A stretch of 64,000 nt of DNA from Cedecea sp000277545 (GTDB lineage Bacteria; Pseudomonadota; Gammaproteobacteria; Enterobacterales; Enterobacteriaceae), in assembly GCA_050847315.1 (NCBI GenBank), contig CP193791.1. One strand, given 5' to 3'. This document shows, one piece after another, positions 34,199-43,715 of the stretch. Positions within the stretch are counted from its first letter, which is position 1. The number at the start of each line of letters is the position of its first letter. The notes under the pieces were generated by a model. The model worked only from the letters and a program-made list of their open reading frames with translations, ran no database searches and was not told the origin of the DNA. The translations under genes and the position numbers were made by a program.

Positions 34199-36609
34199 TA
34201 GCCCGCTGGTTCTGGCGCGAGTGGCGCTCTCCCTCGCTGCTGATTGTCTGGCTGGCGCTTAGTCTGGCGGTGGCCTGCGTGCTGGCGCTGGGCAGCATCA
34301 GCGACAGAATGGAAAAAGGGCTCAGCCAGCAAAGCCGCGAATACATGGCGGGCGACCGGACGTTGCGCAGCGCCCGCGCCGTACCGGACGAGTGGCTGAC
34401 TCAGGCGCAAAGCGACGGCTTGAAGGTCGGCAAACAGCTGAGCTTCGCCACCATGACCTTTGCCGGGGACACGCCGCAGCTGGCCGATGTGAAAGCGGTC
34501 GACGGCGTGTACCCGATGTACGGCGAGCTGGAAACTAACCCGCCGGGCCTGAAGCCTGAGCCAGGCACCGCACTGCTTGCCCCGCGCCTGCTGGCTTTGC
34601 TTAACCTGAAAGTGGGCGACAACATTGACGTGGGCGACGCCACGCTGCGTATTGTCGGGCAGGTGATTCAGGAACCGGACGCCGGATTTAACCCGTTCCA
34701 GATTGCGCCGCGCCTGATGATGAACCTGGCCGACGTCGAGAAAACCGGGGCGGTGCAGCCCGGCAGCCGTATTAGCTGGCGCTACAAGTTTGGTGGTACC
34801 CCGCAGCAGCTGCTGCAGTATGAAAACTACCTGCTGCCTAAGCTCAAGCCGGAGCAGCGCTGGATCGGCATGGAGCAGGACGAAGGCGCGCTGGGCAAAT
34901 CCCTGGAGCGTTCGCAGCAGTTCCTGCTGCTTTCTGCGCTGCTGACGCTGCTGCTGGCCGTGGCGGCGATTGCCGTGGCGATGAGCCATTACTGCCGCAG
35001 CCGTTACGACCTGGTGGCAATCCTGAAAACGTTGGGGGCGGGCAGGGCGGCGCTCCGGAAGCTGATTATCGGCCAGTGGCTGATGGTGCTGGTGCTCTCA
35101 GCCATTGCGGGAGGTGCCGTCGGCTTGCTGTTTGAGGCCGCGCTGATGCAACTATTGAAGCCGGTGCTGCCTGCCGCGCTGCCGCCAGCGAGCCTGTGGC
35201 CGTGGGTGTGGGCTATCGGCGCGATGGTCACAATCTCCGTGCTGGTGGGGCTGCGCCCGTACCGGCTGCTATTGGCCACTCAGCCATTGCGTGTGCTGCG
35301 CCGTGACGCCGTGGCCAACGTCTGGCCGCTGAAAATTTATTTGCCGGTCATCAGCGTAGTGGTGGTGCTGCTGCTGGCGTTGCTAATGGGCGGCAGTTCG
35401 CTGCTGTGGGCGGTGCTGGCGGGCACGCTGGTGCTGGCGGCGCTGTGCGGCCTCGTTGGCTGGGGCGTCCTGAAGCTGCTGAAAAAGCTGACGCTGAAAA
35501 ACCTGGCCCTGCGCCTGGCGGTTAACCGCCTGCTGCGCCAGCCGTGGGCGACGCTCAGCCAACTGGCGGCGTTCTCGCTGTCGTTTATGCTGCTGGCATT
35601 GCTGTTAGTGCTGCGGGGGGATTTGCTGGACAGATGGCAGCAGCAGCTGCCGCCGGAAAGCCCGAACTACTTCCTGGTGAACATTGCGCCGGAGCAGGTT
35701 CAGCCGGTGAAAACCTTCCTTGCCGACCATCAGGTGATCCCGGAGTCGTTCTATCCCATTGTACGGGCGCGCATGACGGCAATTAACGGCCAGCCCACCG
35801 AGGGCAACCCGGATGAGGCGCTGAACCGCGAGCTGAATTTGACCTGGCAGAGCCAGAAGCCGGATCATAACCCTATCCTGGCGGGAAGCTGGCCGCCGAA
35901 GGCCGGGGAAGTGTCGATGGACGACGGCGTGGCGAAACGCCTGAACATTAAACTCGGCGACAGCGTGACCTTTATGGGGGATACCCAGGACTTCACCGCG
36001 AAGGTGACTAGCCTGCGCAAAGTGGACTGGGAAAGCCTGCGGCCAAACTTCTACTTTATCTTCCCGCCGGGCGCGCTGGACGGGCAGCCGCAGAGCTGGC
36101 TCACCAGCTTCCGCTGGGAGGGGAATAACGGCCTGCTGACCCAGCTTAACCGCGAATTCCCGACCGTCAGCCTGCTGGATATCGGGGCTATCCTGAAACA
36201 AATCGGCCAGGTGCTGGAGCAGGTCAGCCGCGCGCTTGAGGTGATGGTGGTGCTGGTGACCGCCTGCGGTCTGCTGCTGTTGCTGGCTCAGGTACAGGTG
36301 GGCATGCGCCAGCGTCATCAGGAGCTGGTGGTTTACCGCACGCTGGGCGCGGGTAAAAAGCTGCTCAGAACCACGCTGTGGTGCGAGTTTGCCGTGCTGG
36401 GGCTGGTGTCCGGTCTGGTAGCGGCCATCGGCGCGGAAACGGCGCTGGGCGTACTGCAAACGCGCGTGTTCGACTTCCCGTGGGAGCCAGATTTGCGTCT
36501 GTGGATCGTGCTGCCGGTCACCGGGGCGGTATTGCTGTCGCTTTGCGGCGGCTGGCTGGGCGTTCGTTTGCTGAAAGGGAAGGCGCTGTTCCGCCAGTTT
36601 GTCGTCTGA
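34195..36609 (+). CDS. ybbP: YbbP, MacB/FtsX-type ABC permease
   Basis: An 804-residue permease, equal to E. coli. It has ten predicted helices arranged as one N-terminal helix, a periplasmic domain, and FtsX-like blocks at about 245-350, 385-490 and 690-800. A second large periplasmic domain occupies about 500-685. Conserved blocks include LLTLLLAVAAIAVAMSHYC and ILKTLGAGRAALRKLIIGQW. The start MIARWFWREWRSPSLLI overlaps the ybbA stop by four bases. In E. coli rhsD lies downstream; here a REP-like hairpin (36615-36632) and a porin gene follow. Confidence 0.95.
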   Translation: MIARWFWREWRSPSLLIVWLALSLAVACVLALGSISDRMEKGLSQQSREYMAGDRTLRSARAVPDEWLTQAQSDGLKVGKQLSFATMTFAGDTPQLADVKAVDGVYPMYGELETNPPGLKPEPGTALLAPRLLALLNLKVGDNIDVGDATLRIVGQVIQEPDAGFNPFQIAPRLMMNLADVEKTGAVQPGSRISWRYKFGGTPQQLLQYENYLLPKLKPEQRWIGMEQDEGALGKSLERSQQFLLLSALLTLLLAVAAIAVAMSHYCRSRYDLVAILKTLGAGRAALRKLIIGQWLMVLVLSAIAGGAVGLLFEAALMQLLKPVLPAALPPASLWPWVWAIGAMVTISVLVGLRPYRLLLATQPLRVLRRDAVANVWPLKIYLPVISVVVVLLLALLMGGSSLLWAVLAGTLVLAALCGLVGWGVLKLLKKLTLKNLALRLAVNRLLRQPWATLSQLAAFSLSFMLLALLLVLRGDLLDRWQQQLPPESPNYFLVNIAPEQVQPVKTFLADHQVIPESFYPIVRARMTAINGQPTEGNPDEALNRELNLTWQSQKPDHNPILAGSWPPKAGEVSMDDGVAKRLNIKLGDSVTFMGDTQDFTAKVTSLRKVDWESLRPNFYFIFPPGALDGQPQSWLTSFRWEGNNGLLTQLNREFPTVSLLDIGAILKQIGQVLEQVSRALEVMVVLVTACGLLLLLAQVQVGMRQRHQELVVYRTLGAGKKLLRTTLWCEFAVLGLVSGLVAAIGAETALGVLQTRVFDFPWEPDLRLWIVLPVTGAVLLSLCGGWLGVRLLKGKALFRQFVV

Positions 36610-36829
36610 GGAGGCCGGGCAGGGATGCCCGGCTACCGCTATAAACTTTGTTATATTTCGCTATTTATTGCGTTAGAACATATTTTCTGCATTTATTGGT
36701 GTTTTTTTAATATCTATTAAGAAAAGACTGATGGATAACCGCACGAATTAATAAAAATCCCTCAGAAATCGGACTTAATAAGCGTTAATATGCCCCCGCT
36801 TATAATAAATATGGTTACTAGGGATCCAC

Positions 36830-37981
36830 ATGAAAGCAAATTTGCGCGCTTTACCATTACTGATTGGGGCCGGCCTGCTTGCAGGTATGGCATCTTTCGC
36901 TGCTAATGCAGAAATCACTGTCCTGAAGCAAGATCCGCAGGCCGGTAACCCGCTCAGCCGCCTCAATTTCACCGTGGGCGGCAGTATTCGTCCACAGTTT
37001 AATATGATGTCCGGCGACGGCGATAAAGGCTCTTACAAACGTAATGGCTTTGATGGCGGCACCCGTTTCCGCTTCGCGGCTGATTATTATCTGTTCGATG
37101 ATATTAGCTGGATCAGCTATTACGAGCTGGGCGTGAATATTCCGGCGGTCTTCGAGTGGGACAACCACTATGCAGAAGGCGCGAACAATACTACTCGCCG
37201 TATGCTGTACACCGGTCTGAAAAGCAAAACCTGGGGTCAGCTGACCTACGGCCAGCAAAACAGCATCTACTATGATGTGGTTGGCGCGAAAACCGATATC
37301 TGGGACTACGACATGATCGGTCAGGCTCCAGGTAACGGCATGAATGGCGACTACGACGGTTCTTACCGTTCCCGCAACATGCTGAAGTACAAAAACACCT
37401 TCGGCGATGCGGACGTGTACGCTTCTTACCTGTTTGAAGATCACGACATCCGTGCCACCAACGGCATGCGCTACAAGCGTAAAGGCGGCGGCTCTCTGGG
37501 CGTGGATTACCACATCACCAAAGACCTGACCTGGGGTACCGCATGGAACTACACCCGTGCCGACATGCGTAACCCGACCGACGGCGACAGCAAGTCTTAC
37601 AACCAGAACATCTACGGTACGGCGCTGAGCTGGAAACCGGACAACTGGACGTTTAGCTTCGGCGGCGGCTGGTACCAGAACTTCCTGACCACCAAGCTGA
37701 AAGACGTGAACAACTACTTCTCCGGCGACGCGTGGGGCATCGAGTACTTCGCGGGTTACACCATCCCGGTTGGCCAGTACGCGGTGAAATCCGTGCAGCC
37801 ATACTTCATGGGTGACCGTCTGCAGTACGTGACCGGCCGCAGCTACCAGCGCATCGACAACGGTGTGGGCGTGAGCTTCAAACTGGATTACGGCTTCCAG
37901 GTGGACTACGAGCACGTCTTCACCTCCAGCACCGACAACCTGGGCGACATGAACCTGGTTCGTCTGCGCTACGATTTCTAA
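36830..37981 (+). CDS. outer-membrane porin (Gram-negative porin superfamily)
   Basis: A 383-residue protein with a signal peptide at about 1-27 (cleavage after AANA). The rest alternates like a 16-strand beta barrel and ends LVRLRYDF, with the C-terminal Phe that the BAM machinery recognises. Aromatic girdles and the sequence FDGGTRFRFAADYYLFDDIS fit trimeric general porins, but it is clearly not OmpC/OmpF, so I give no symbol. A TATAAT box is at 36801-36806 with no good -35, suggesting activator dependence. It lies between ybbP and the AraC/MFS pair, in a region that differs from E. coli. Substrate unknown. Confidence 0.85.
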   Translation: MKANLRALPLLIGAGLLAGMASFAANAEITVLKQDPQAGNPLSRLNFTVGGSIRPQFNMMSGDGDKGSYKRNGFDGGTRFRFAADYYLFDDISWISYYELGVNIPAVFEWDNHYAEGANNTTRRMLYTGLKSKTWGQLTYGQQNSIYYDVVGAKTDIWDYDMIGQAPGNGMNGDYDGSYRSRNMLKYKNTFGDADVYASYLFEDHDIRATNGMRYKRKGGGSLGVDYHITKDLTWGTAWNYTRADMRNPTDGDSKSYNQNIYGTALSWKPDNWTFSFGGGWYQNFLTTKLKDVNNYFSGDAWGIEYFAGYTIPVGQYAVKSVQPYFMGDRLQYVTGRSYQRIDNGVGVSFKLDYGFQVDYEHVFTSSTDNLGDMNLVRLRYDF

Positions 37982-38047
37982 TCGTGCCTCTGGCGGGTGG
38001 CAGCCTTGCTGCCCGCCTCATTCAGCGTTTCCTGCCTTATTTTTTAT

Positions 38048-39061
38048 CTATTCAGAAACGGGTAAGCATGTTCGGGCCCTGAAGGCTTTGCGCCACTCTG
38101 TGGGCGTGGTTTTAAAACGCAGCCTGAAATGATGCCGGAGTGTTTCCGCTGAGCCGAATCCAGACTGCTCTGCCACCTGGTCAATGCTGATTTTCTCGCT
38201 TTCCAGCAGCGCACAAGCCTTTTCCAGCCGGAGGCTGAGCATCCACTCGCCCGGCGTGGTGCCGGTGGCATCTTTGAACCGGCGGATGAAGGTGCGGCGG
38301 CTCATGCCCGCTTGCCTGGCTAACTGCTCAATCACCAGGGGCGCATTGAGATGGTGGCGCAAGTCGTCCAGCAACGGCGCCAGACTTTTGGTGCTGCGTT
38401 TAGGAACGGGTTGTTGGACCCACTGTGCCTGGTTGCCTTCCCGTAACGGGGGCGTAATCATGCGCTGCGCAGTCCGGTTGGCGATTTCAATCCCGTAATC
38501 ACGACGAATAAGATGCAGGCAGAGATCGACCCCGGCGGCACCGCCTGCGGAGGTGATCAGGCTGCCCTCATCGACGTAGATCATGCTGTGCTCCACCTGT
38601 ACCGCAGGGAACCTGTTCGCGAGGATCTCGGTGCTGTTCCAGTGGGCGGTGGCTCGCTTACCGTCCAGTAATCCTGTTTCGCAGAGAATAAAACTGCCGG
38701 CGCAAATCGACACTATGCGGGAACCGTTTTGATGGGCGCGTTGTAAGGCGGCAATCAGCGGCTCCGGGGACGGTTCAAAAACATTTCGCCAGCCGGGGAT
38801 GACAATGGTTCCTGCGTCTTCCAGCAACTCTAGCCCGCCATCCACCACTAAACGCACGCCGCCCTGAGCGTCAAAAACGCCGTTCTCTAACGACGCGACG
38901 CGCAGGTCATAGAGAGGCTGGCCGAGCACTTCGTCCACGCGTCCAAAAGCTTCGACGGCAATCCCAAACTCAAAAGTGCAGAGACACTGATAGGCCAGCA
39001 CAACCAGCCGTTGATTTTTCGGTCTAAAAGTGCGGTCTTGATCTGGAGAGATGCCCGGCAT
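38048..39061 (-). CDS. AraC-family activator with DJ-1/PfpI-like N-terminal domain (GlxA/FtrA type)
   Basis: A 337-residue regulator. Residues about 15-185 are a class I glutamine-amidotransferase-like domain with the elbow motif SICAGSFILCETGLLDGKRATAHW. Residues about 230-330 are the AraC double helix-turn-helix (LARQAGMSRRTFIRRFKDATGTTPGEWML). It is divergent from the MFS exporter gene 117 bases away, which it probably controls. No effector can be deduced. FtrA-type proteins are its closest named relatives as far as I can judge. Confidence 0.9.
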   Translation of the reverse strand: MPGISPDQDRTFRPKNQRLVVLAYQCLCTFEFGIAVEAFGRVDEVLGQPLYDLRVASLENGVFDAQGGVRLVVDGGLELLEDAGTIVIPGWRNVFEPSPEPLIAALQRAHQNGSRIVSICAGSFILCETGLLDGKRATAHWNSTEILANRFPAVQVEHSMIYVDEGSLITSAGGAAGVDLCLHLIRRDYGIEIANRTAQRMITPPLREGNQAQWVQQPVPKRSTKSLAPLLDDLRHHLNAPLVIEQLARQAGMSRRTFIRRFKDATGTTPGEWMLSLRLEKACALLESEKISIDQVAEQSGFGSAETLRHHFRLRFKTTPTEWRKAFRARTCLPVSE

Positions 39062-39178
39062 GGTTGTCCTGTCTCTAAAAATGGCACGATCTTGACGATA
39101 TCTGACCTGAGCGTCGATTTCTACTCCACCCCGAATCTTTCATGCTGGCACCTTCTTAACGTTTGGCAGGAAATCAGT

Positions 39179-40657
39179 ATGAAAAATCTCTTAGCGTTGA
39201 TGGCGGTCTGCTTAGCCGCGTTGATGTCGGGCCTGGAAATATCCAGCGTCCCGGTTATCCTGCCGGTGCTGGAAAAGCAGATGCAGGCTAATTTCCGTGA
39301 ACTGCAATGGATCATGAATGCTTACACCCTCTCCTGCACCGCGGTGCTGATGGCCACGGGGACGCTGGCGGATAAATATGGCCGCAAGCGTATTTTTATT
39401 ATCAGCATTATTGGGTTTGGCCTGACGTCGATCCTCTGTGGCCTGTTCCGGACGCCGGAATGGCTTATTGTGGGGCGCTTTTTGCAGGGACTGAGCGGCG
39501 GGGCGATGTTAACCAGCCTGATTGCCATCCTGTCGGTTCAGTTTCCGGCAGGAAAAGCGCGCAGCCGGGCGTTTTCCGCCTGGGGGATCACCTTTGGTTT
39601 TGGACTGGGCTTTGGCCCCGTCATCGGCGGCGTGCTGGAGGCGTGGTTTAGCTGGCAATGGGTATTTCTGATCCACGGCGTTATTGCGCTGCTCACTCTG
39701 GCCCTGACGCTGAAAAATGTTATCGAGTCGCGCGAAAACACCACGAAACCGCTGGATGTCGCTGGCCTGATGACGTTGAGCGTGGGCGTGGTGGGGGCGA
39801 CCTGGCTCATCACCCAGGGCGGGAACATCGGGTGGGCCAGCCGTGAAGCCCAGTTCATCTTGTTGGGCACGTTTATCAGCCTGGCGCTGTTCGTCATTAT
39901 TGAGCTCCGCCACCCGCATCCTATGTTTGATTTCTCCGTCTTTCGGATCAGGCCTTTCTCCGGGGCGCTAATGGGATCTGTGGGGATGAATTTCAGCTTC
40001 TGGCCGCTGATGATTTATCTGCCGGTTTATTACCAGATTGGGAAGGGTTACAGCATTATGGAGACCGGCATGGCGCTGCTGGCCTACACTTTGCCCACGC
40101 TATTAATGCCGCCGGTCGGTGAAAAACTCGTGCTGCGCTTTGGGGCCGCACGCATCATCCCGCTGGGGCTGCTTGCTATCGGCCTGGGATTTGTGCTGAT
40201 GAGGCTGGGCGTTATCTATCACGTCAGTTTACTGCCCGGCGCAATACTCTCGGGCATGGCGCTGGGGTTAATCAATACCCCGGTCACCAACACCACCACC
40301 GGCTCCGTGGGCGCTAACCGCGTGGGCATGGCTTCCGGGATTGATATCAGTTCGCGCCTAATTACCCTCGCCATCAATATTGCGTTAATGGGGAGCCTGC
40401 TGGTGGCGGGGATAGCCGAAAGCTTACAGAGCCATATCGACAGCGTGAGCGAAAGGTATGCCCTGGCCGAACAAATAGCCGGCGGCACCAGAGCCATGCT
40501 CAGCAGCGACATGATTGTTCAGGCGCTGAATAACGGTTTTTCTGGCGTGCTGACCTACGGCGCTGTGGGCGTGGGCTGTTTGTCGCTGGCGAGTTATTTG
40601 CTGTTCAATGTCAAAACAAACGTTAAGCGCAAACGGGCGGAATCCTGCGCGGATTAA
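39179..40657 (+). CDS. MFS transporter, DHA2 (14-helix) drug:proton antiporter type
   Basis: A 492-residue inner-membrane transporter with about 14 hydrophobic segments. Motif A is GTLADKYGRKRI after helix 2, and the antiporter motif C-like stretch is FGFGLGFGPVIGGVLEAW. The start MKNLLALMAVCLAALMSGLE begins the first helix; the frame is open upstream across the regulator start but without family support. Efflux of a toxic compound is likely. It pairs with the divergent AraC-type regulator. Confidence 0.88.
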   Translation: MKNLLALMAVCLAALMSGLEISSVPVILPVLEKQMQANFRELQWIMNAYTLSCTAVLMATGTLADKYGRKRIFIISIIGFGLTSILCGLFRTPEWLIVGRFLQGLSGGAMLTSLIAILSVQFPAGKARSRAFSAWGITFGFGLGFGPVIGGVLEAWFSWQWVFLIHGVIALLTLALTLKNVIESRENTTKPLDVAGLMTLSVGVVGATWLITQGGNIGWASREAQFILLGTFISLALFVIIELRHPHPMFDFSVFRIRPFSGALMGSVGMNFSFWPLMIYLPVYYQIGKGYSIMETGMALLAYTLPTLLMPPVGEKLVLRFGAARIIPLGLLAIGLGFVLMRLGVIYHVSLLPGAILSGMALGLINTPVTNTTTGSVGANRVGMASGIDISSRLITLAINIALMGSLLVAGIAESLQSHIDSVSERYALAEQIAGGTRAMLSSDMIVQALNNGFSGVLTYGAVGVGCLSLASYLLFNVKTNVKRKRAESCAD

Positions 40658-40669
40658 GCTCATCTCAAT

Positions 40670-40692
40670 GCAAAGCGGGTTTTCCGCTTTGC
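40670..40692 (+). terminator. hairpin after the MFS gene
   Basis: GCAAAGCGG-GTTTT-CCGCTTTGC is a perfect nine-pair stem 13 bases after the stop, followed by a mixed T-rich sequence (TTGGTTGTT). Confidence 0.65.
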
Positions 40693-40886
40693 TTGGTTGT
40701 TATTCGCAAAAGCCCTGTTCATGCCCGCCGCGCCTTCTCCTGCGAGCAAGATGAAATATTTTCAATTAACCCTGTTAACGGAATGTGCCATCTTATTCTG
40801 TCCAGTTGGATCAACAACTTAGTAAGCGGCCCGTGAAAGAGGCTCGCCTCAGGACACCACACATCATTCTGTAAGGGAGAATACCC

Positions 40887-41723
40887 ATGGGAAATCATTT
40901 CGGCTGGCGCGTGGCGACCGGCGCTTTACTTCTGGCCAGCGGTCTGCAGTTTGCTCAGGCCAACAGCGACCCGCACACCATCGTCTTCGGCGTAGCGCCG
41001 GGGCCATACGGCGACATGGTCAAACAGGCCATCGCCCCGTCGTTAAAAGAGAAAGGCTATAAAGTCGTGGTGCGTGAGTTCAGCGACTACGTGCAGCCGA
41101 ATATGGCGCTGGCCAACGGCAGCATCGACGCCAACCTGTTCCAGCACTCGCTGTACTTCGACAAATTCACCGCCGACAAAAACCTCAAGCTGGCGAAGCT
41201 GATTACCGTGCCAACCGCCGGGATGGGCATTTATTCCCATAAAGTCAAAAGCCTGGACGAGCTGAAGCAGGGCGACATTGTCACCCTGTCTAACGACCCG
41301 ACCAACCTGGCCCGTGGGCTGCGCTTCCTGCAGTCCATGGAGCTTATCACCATCAAAGAGAACATTGACCCGACTAAAGCCTCCGAGCGCGACATCGCCA
41401 CCAACCCGAAAGGCCTGGTGTTTAAATCGCTGGAAGCCGCACAGCTGCCGCGCACGCTGGACAGCGCCAGCGCCGCGCTGGTCAACGGTAACTTTGCCAT
41501 TGCCGCCGGGCTAAAACTCTCTTCCGCGCTCAAACAGGAACACCTGGACGAGAACCTCAAAAACATCATCGCGGTGCGTGCCGAAGATGCGGATAAACCG
41601 TTCGCCAAAGACATCGTGGAGACCGTGAAATCCCCGGCCTACGAAAAAGCGATCGACGATCCGCAGAATATTTTCAACGCCTTCCAGAAACCGGACTGGA
41701 TGGTTGCCGCCGATAAAAAGTAA
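40887..41723 (+). CDS. sfbA: NlpA/MetQ-family ABC substrate-binding protein (SfbA-like)
   Basis: A 278-residue periplasmic binding protein of the MetQ fold: FGVAPGPYGDMV near 35, DYVQPNMALANGSIDANLFQH near 70, and GNFAIAAGL near 195. The signal peptide ends AQA before NSDPH with no lipobox cysteine, so it should be free in the periplasm, unlike MetQ. It heads a three-gene operon with an ATPase and a permease, placed downstream of ybbP as I recall for Salmonella sfbABC. The Salmonella system was described as iron-related, whereas the family as a whole moves methionine. No MetJ or Fur box is evident upstream, so the substrate is open. Confidence 0.83.
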   Translation: MGNHFGWRVATGALLLASGLQFAQANSDPHTIVFGVAPGPYGDMVKQAIAPSLKEKGYKVVVREFSDYVQPNMALANGSIDANLFQHSLYFDKFTADKNLKLAKLITVPTAGMGIYSHKVKSLDELKQGDIVTLSNDPTNLARGLRFLQSMELITIKENIDPTKASERDIATNPKGLVFKSLEAAQLPRTLDSASAALVNGNFAIAAGLKLSSALKQEHLDENLKNIIAVRAEDADKPFAKDIVETVKSPAYEKAIDDPQNIFNAFQKPDWMVAADKK

Positions 41724-41778
41724 TAGATCAAAGCGGGCAGGCGGGATGCCTGCCTTTTGTCGCTGATTTGAGGTTGTC

Positions 41779-42795
41779 ATGATTGAGATTGAAAAGGTCT
41801 GCGTGGACTTCCCCACGGGCCGGAGCCAGACCAGCCGGGCCGTGAACGATGTTTCGCTGCACATTGGTGCGGGGGAGATTTTTGGCATTGTCGGCACCAG
41901 CGGAGCCGGGAAAAGTACCTTATTACGTACTCTGAACGCGCTTCAGCGCCCGAGTGAGGGCCGCGTAAAAATCGGTGGGACTGAGATCACCGCGCTGCAG
42001 GGGGCCGAGCTGCGCAAAGCGCATCAGCGTATCGGCATGATTTTCCAGCACTTCAATTTGATGCACACCCGGACGGTCAGGCAGAACGTGGCGTTCAGCC
42101 TCAAAGCCGCAGGCTGGGAGCGCAGTAAAATCGGCCCACGCGTGGCCGAAATTCTTGAACTGGTGGGCCTGGCCGACAAAGCGAACCGCTACCCGGTGCA
42201 GCTGAGCGGCGGGCAGAAACAGCGCGTGGGCATTGCGCGCGCCATCGCGAACCACCCGGATGTTTTACTCTGCGATGAACCGACTTCCGCGCTGGATCTT
42301 GAAACGTCGGCCACCATTCTGGCGCTGCTGAAGAAAATCAATCAGCAGCTGGGGATCACCATCGTGCTGATCACCCACGAGATGAACGTGATCAAGACGA
42401 TTTGCGACCGTGTGGCGGTGATGTCCGGCGGGGAAGTGGTGGAGTCCGGCGAGGTGTTCGACATCTTCGCGCATCCGCAGCATGAGTTTACCCGCCAGCT
42501 GGTGTCCCACACGCTGAACCTGACGCTGCCGGTGCGCCTGCTGGACAACATGCGCGGCGCGCTGCTGAAAATCATGTTCGTCGGTGACTCGGCTGAACAG
42601 CCGGTGCTCTCCTTCGCGGCGGTGAAATACGGTGTGGCGGTGAACATTCTGCACGGCAAGATTGAGTACATCAGCGACCGCGCGCTAGGCATTCTGGTGG
42701 TGGCGATTACCGCGCCCGGCAACCCGGCGGCGGTGGGCGATGCCATCGACCATATTCGGAAACATACGGCCTGTGTGGAGGTGCTGAATGGATGA
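41779..42795 (+). CDS. sfbB: MetN-type ABC transporter ATP-binding protein (SfbB-like)
   Basis: A 338-residue ATPase with Walker A GTSGAGKST (39-47), Q-loop IGMIFQHFNLMHTRTVRQNV, signature LSGGQKQRVGIARAI and Walker B VLLCDEPTSALD. The C-terminal ~75 residues form a NIL regulatory domain (from about 260), characteristic of MetN-type importers. The stop overlaps the permease start by eight bases, so the genes are coupled. The same uncertainty about substrate applies as for the binding protein. Confidence 0.88.
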   Translation: MIEIEKVCVDFPTGRSQTSRAVNDVSLHIGAGEIFGIVGTSGAGKSTLLRTLNALQRPSEGRVKIGGTEITALQGAELRKAHQRIGMIFQHFNLMHTRTVRQNVAFSLKAAGWERSKIGPRVAEILELVGLADKANRYPVQLSGGQKQRVGIARAIANHPDVLLCDEPTSALDLETSATILALLKKINQQLGITIVLITHEMNVIKTICDRVAVMSGGEVVESGEVFDIFAHPQHEFTRQLVSHTLNLTLPVRLLDNMRGALLKIMFVGDSAEQPVLSFAAVKYGVAVNILHGKIEYISDRALGILVVAITAPGNPAAVGDAIDHIRKHTACVEVLNG

Positions 42796-43447
42796 TTTAG
42801 TCGCGGACCTGACGATTGCCTTTGGTGAAACCTTCCAGATGCTGGGCATTTCCACGCTGCTGGCGATTATCGGCGGCCTGCCGCTGGGCTTTTTGATCTT
42901 CGTGACCGACCGCAATCTGTTCTGGCAGAACCGCGCGCTGAACATCATCAGCTCGGTGCTGGTGAACATTGTGCGCTCGGTGCCGTTCGTCATTCTGCTG
43001 GTGCTGTTGTTGCCGCTGACGCAGTTCCTGCTCGGCAACACCATCGGGCCGATTGCGGCTTCCGTGCCGCTGTCGGTGGCGGCAATTGCGTTTTATGCCC
43101 GCCTGGTAGACGGCGCGCTGCGGGAAGTGGATAAAGGCATTATTGAAGCCGCTGAGGCGTTTGGGGCCAGCCCGATGCGCATTATCTGCACCGTTCTGCT
43201 GCCGGAAGCCAGCGCCGGTTTGCTGCGTGGCTTAACCATAACCCTGGTCAGCCTGATCGGTTACTCGGCGATGGCGGGGATTGTCGGCGGCGGCGGCGTG
43301 GGCGACCTCGCGATCCGCTTCGGCTATTACCGCTACGAAACCCAGGTCATGGTGGTCACGGTTGTGGCCCTGATTGTCCTGGTGCAAATCGTGCAAATGT
43401 TTGGCGACTATCTCGCCAAACGCGCGGACAAGCGCGACAGGCATTAA
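42788..43447 (+). CDS. sfbC: MetI-type ABC transporter permease (SfbC-like)
   Basis: A 219-residue inner-membrane permease with five predicted helices. The EAA loop is IEAAEAFGASPMRIICTVLLPEA (about 118-140) and the C-terminal signature GYSAMAGIVGGGGVGDLAIR is typical of MetI-type permeases. The start MDDLVADLTIAFGETFQMLG lies inside the end of the ATPase gene. A hairpin follows the stop and ends the operon. Confidence 0.88.
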   Translation: MDDLVADLTIAFGETFQMLGISTLLAIIGGLPLGFLIFVTDRNLFWQNRALNIISSVLVNIVRSVPFVILLVLLLPLTQFLLGNTIGPIAASVPLSVAAIAFYARLVDGALREVDKGIIEAAEAFGASPMRIICTVLLPEASAGLLRGLTITLVSLIGYSAMAGIVGGGGVGDLAIRFGYYRYETQVMVVTVVALIVLVQIVQMFGDYLAKRADKRDRH

Positions 43448-43454
43448 CCTTCTT

Positions 43455-43488
43455 CTGGCCGGGCGTTCGCTCGGCCAGCATGATTTTT
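43455..43488 (+). terminator. terminator of the sfbABC-like operon
   Basis: CTGGCCG (43455-43461) pairs with CGGCCAG (43472-43478), followed a few bases later by ATTTTTAG. It begins eight bases after the permease stop. Confidence 0.7.
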
Positions 43489-43715
43489 AGCTGCTGGCGA
43501 GGCTCATTTCCCGGCGGCTTTCTGCCTGATAAACCCCCAATCTGCAATTCCCCAAAGCGTTTCATCATTCCTGCGAGCCGCCTCGAAGTTTGCCAATCTG
43601 TCTGATTTTTCATCTGGGTTACTGTGCAGCCATCCAGTATGATCGGAGGGATGAGCAAGAGATGAGGCCAAACAAGGCCAGAAAAGAAGCGCCCCCGAAT
43701 AATGGAGATTTTTAT

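Noticed and set aside
36615..36632. Hairpin after ybbP as terminator
   Set aside because: The CCGGGCA/TGCCCGG stem has no T run and looks like a REP-type element; not called as a terminator.
36857..37915. 352-codon reverse-strand frame opposite the porin gene
   Set aside because: It mirrors the biased codons of a highly expressed porin; no ribosome site or homology.
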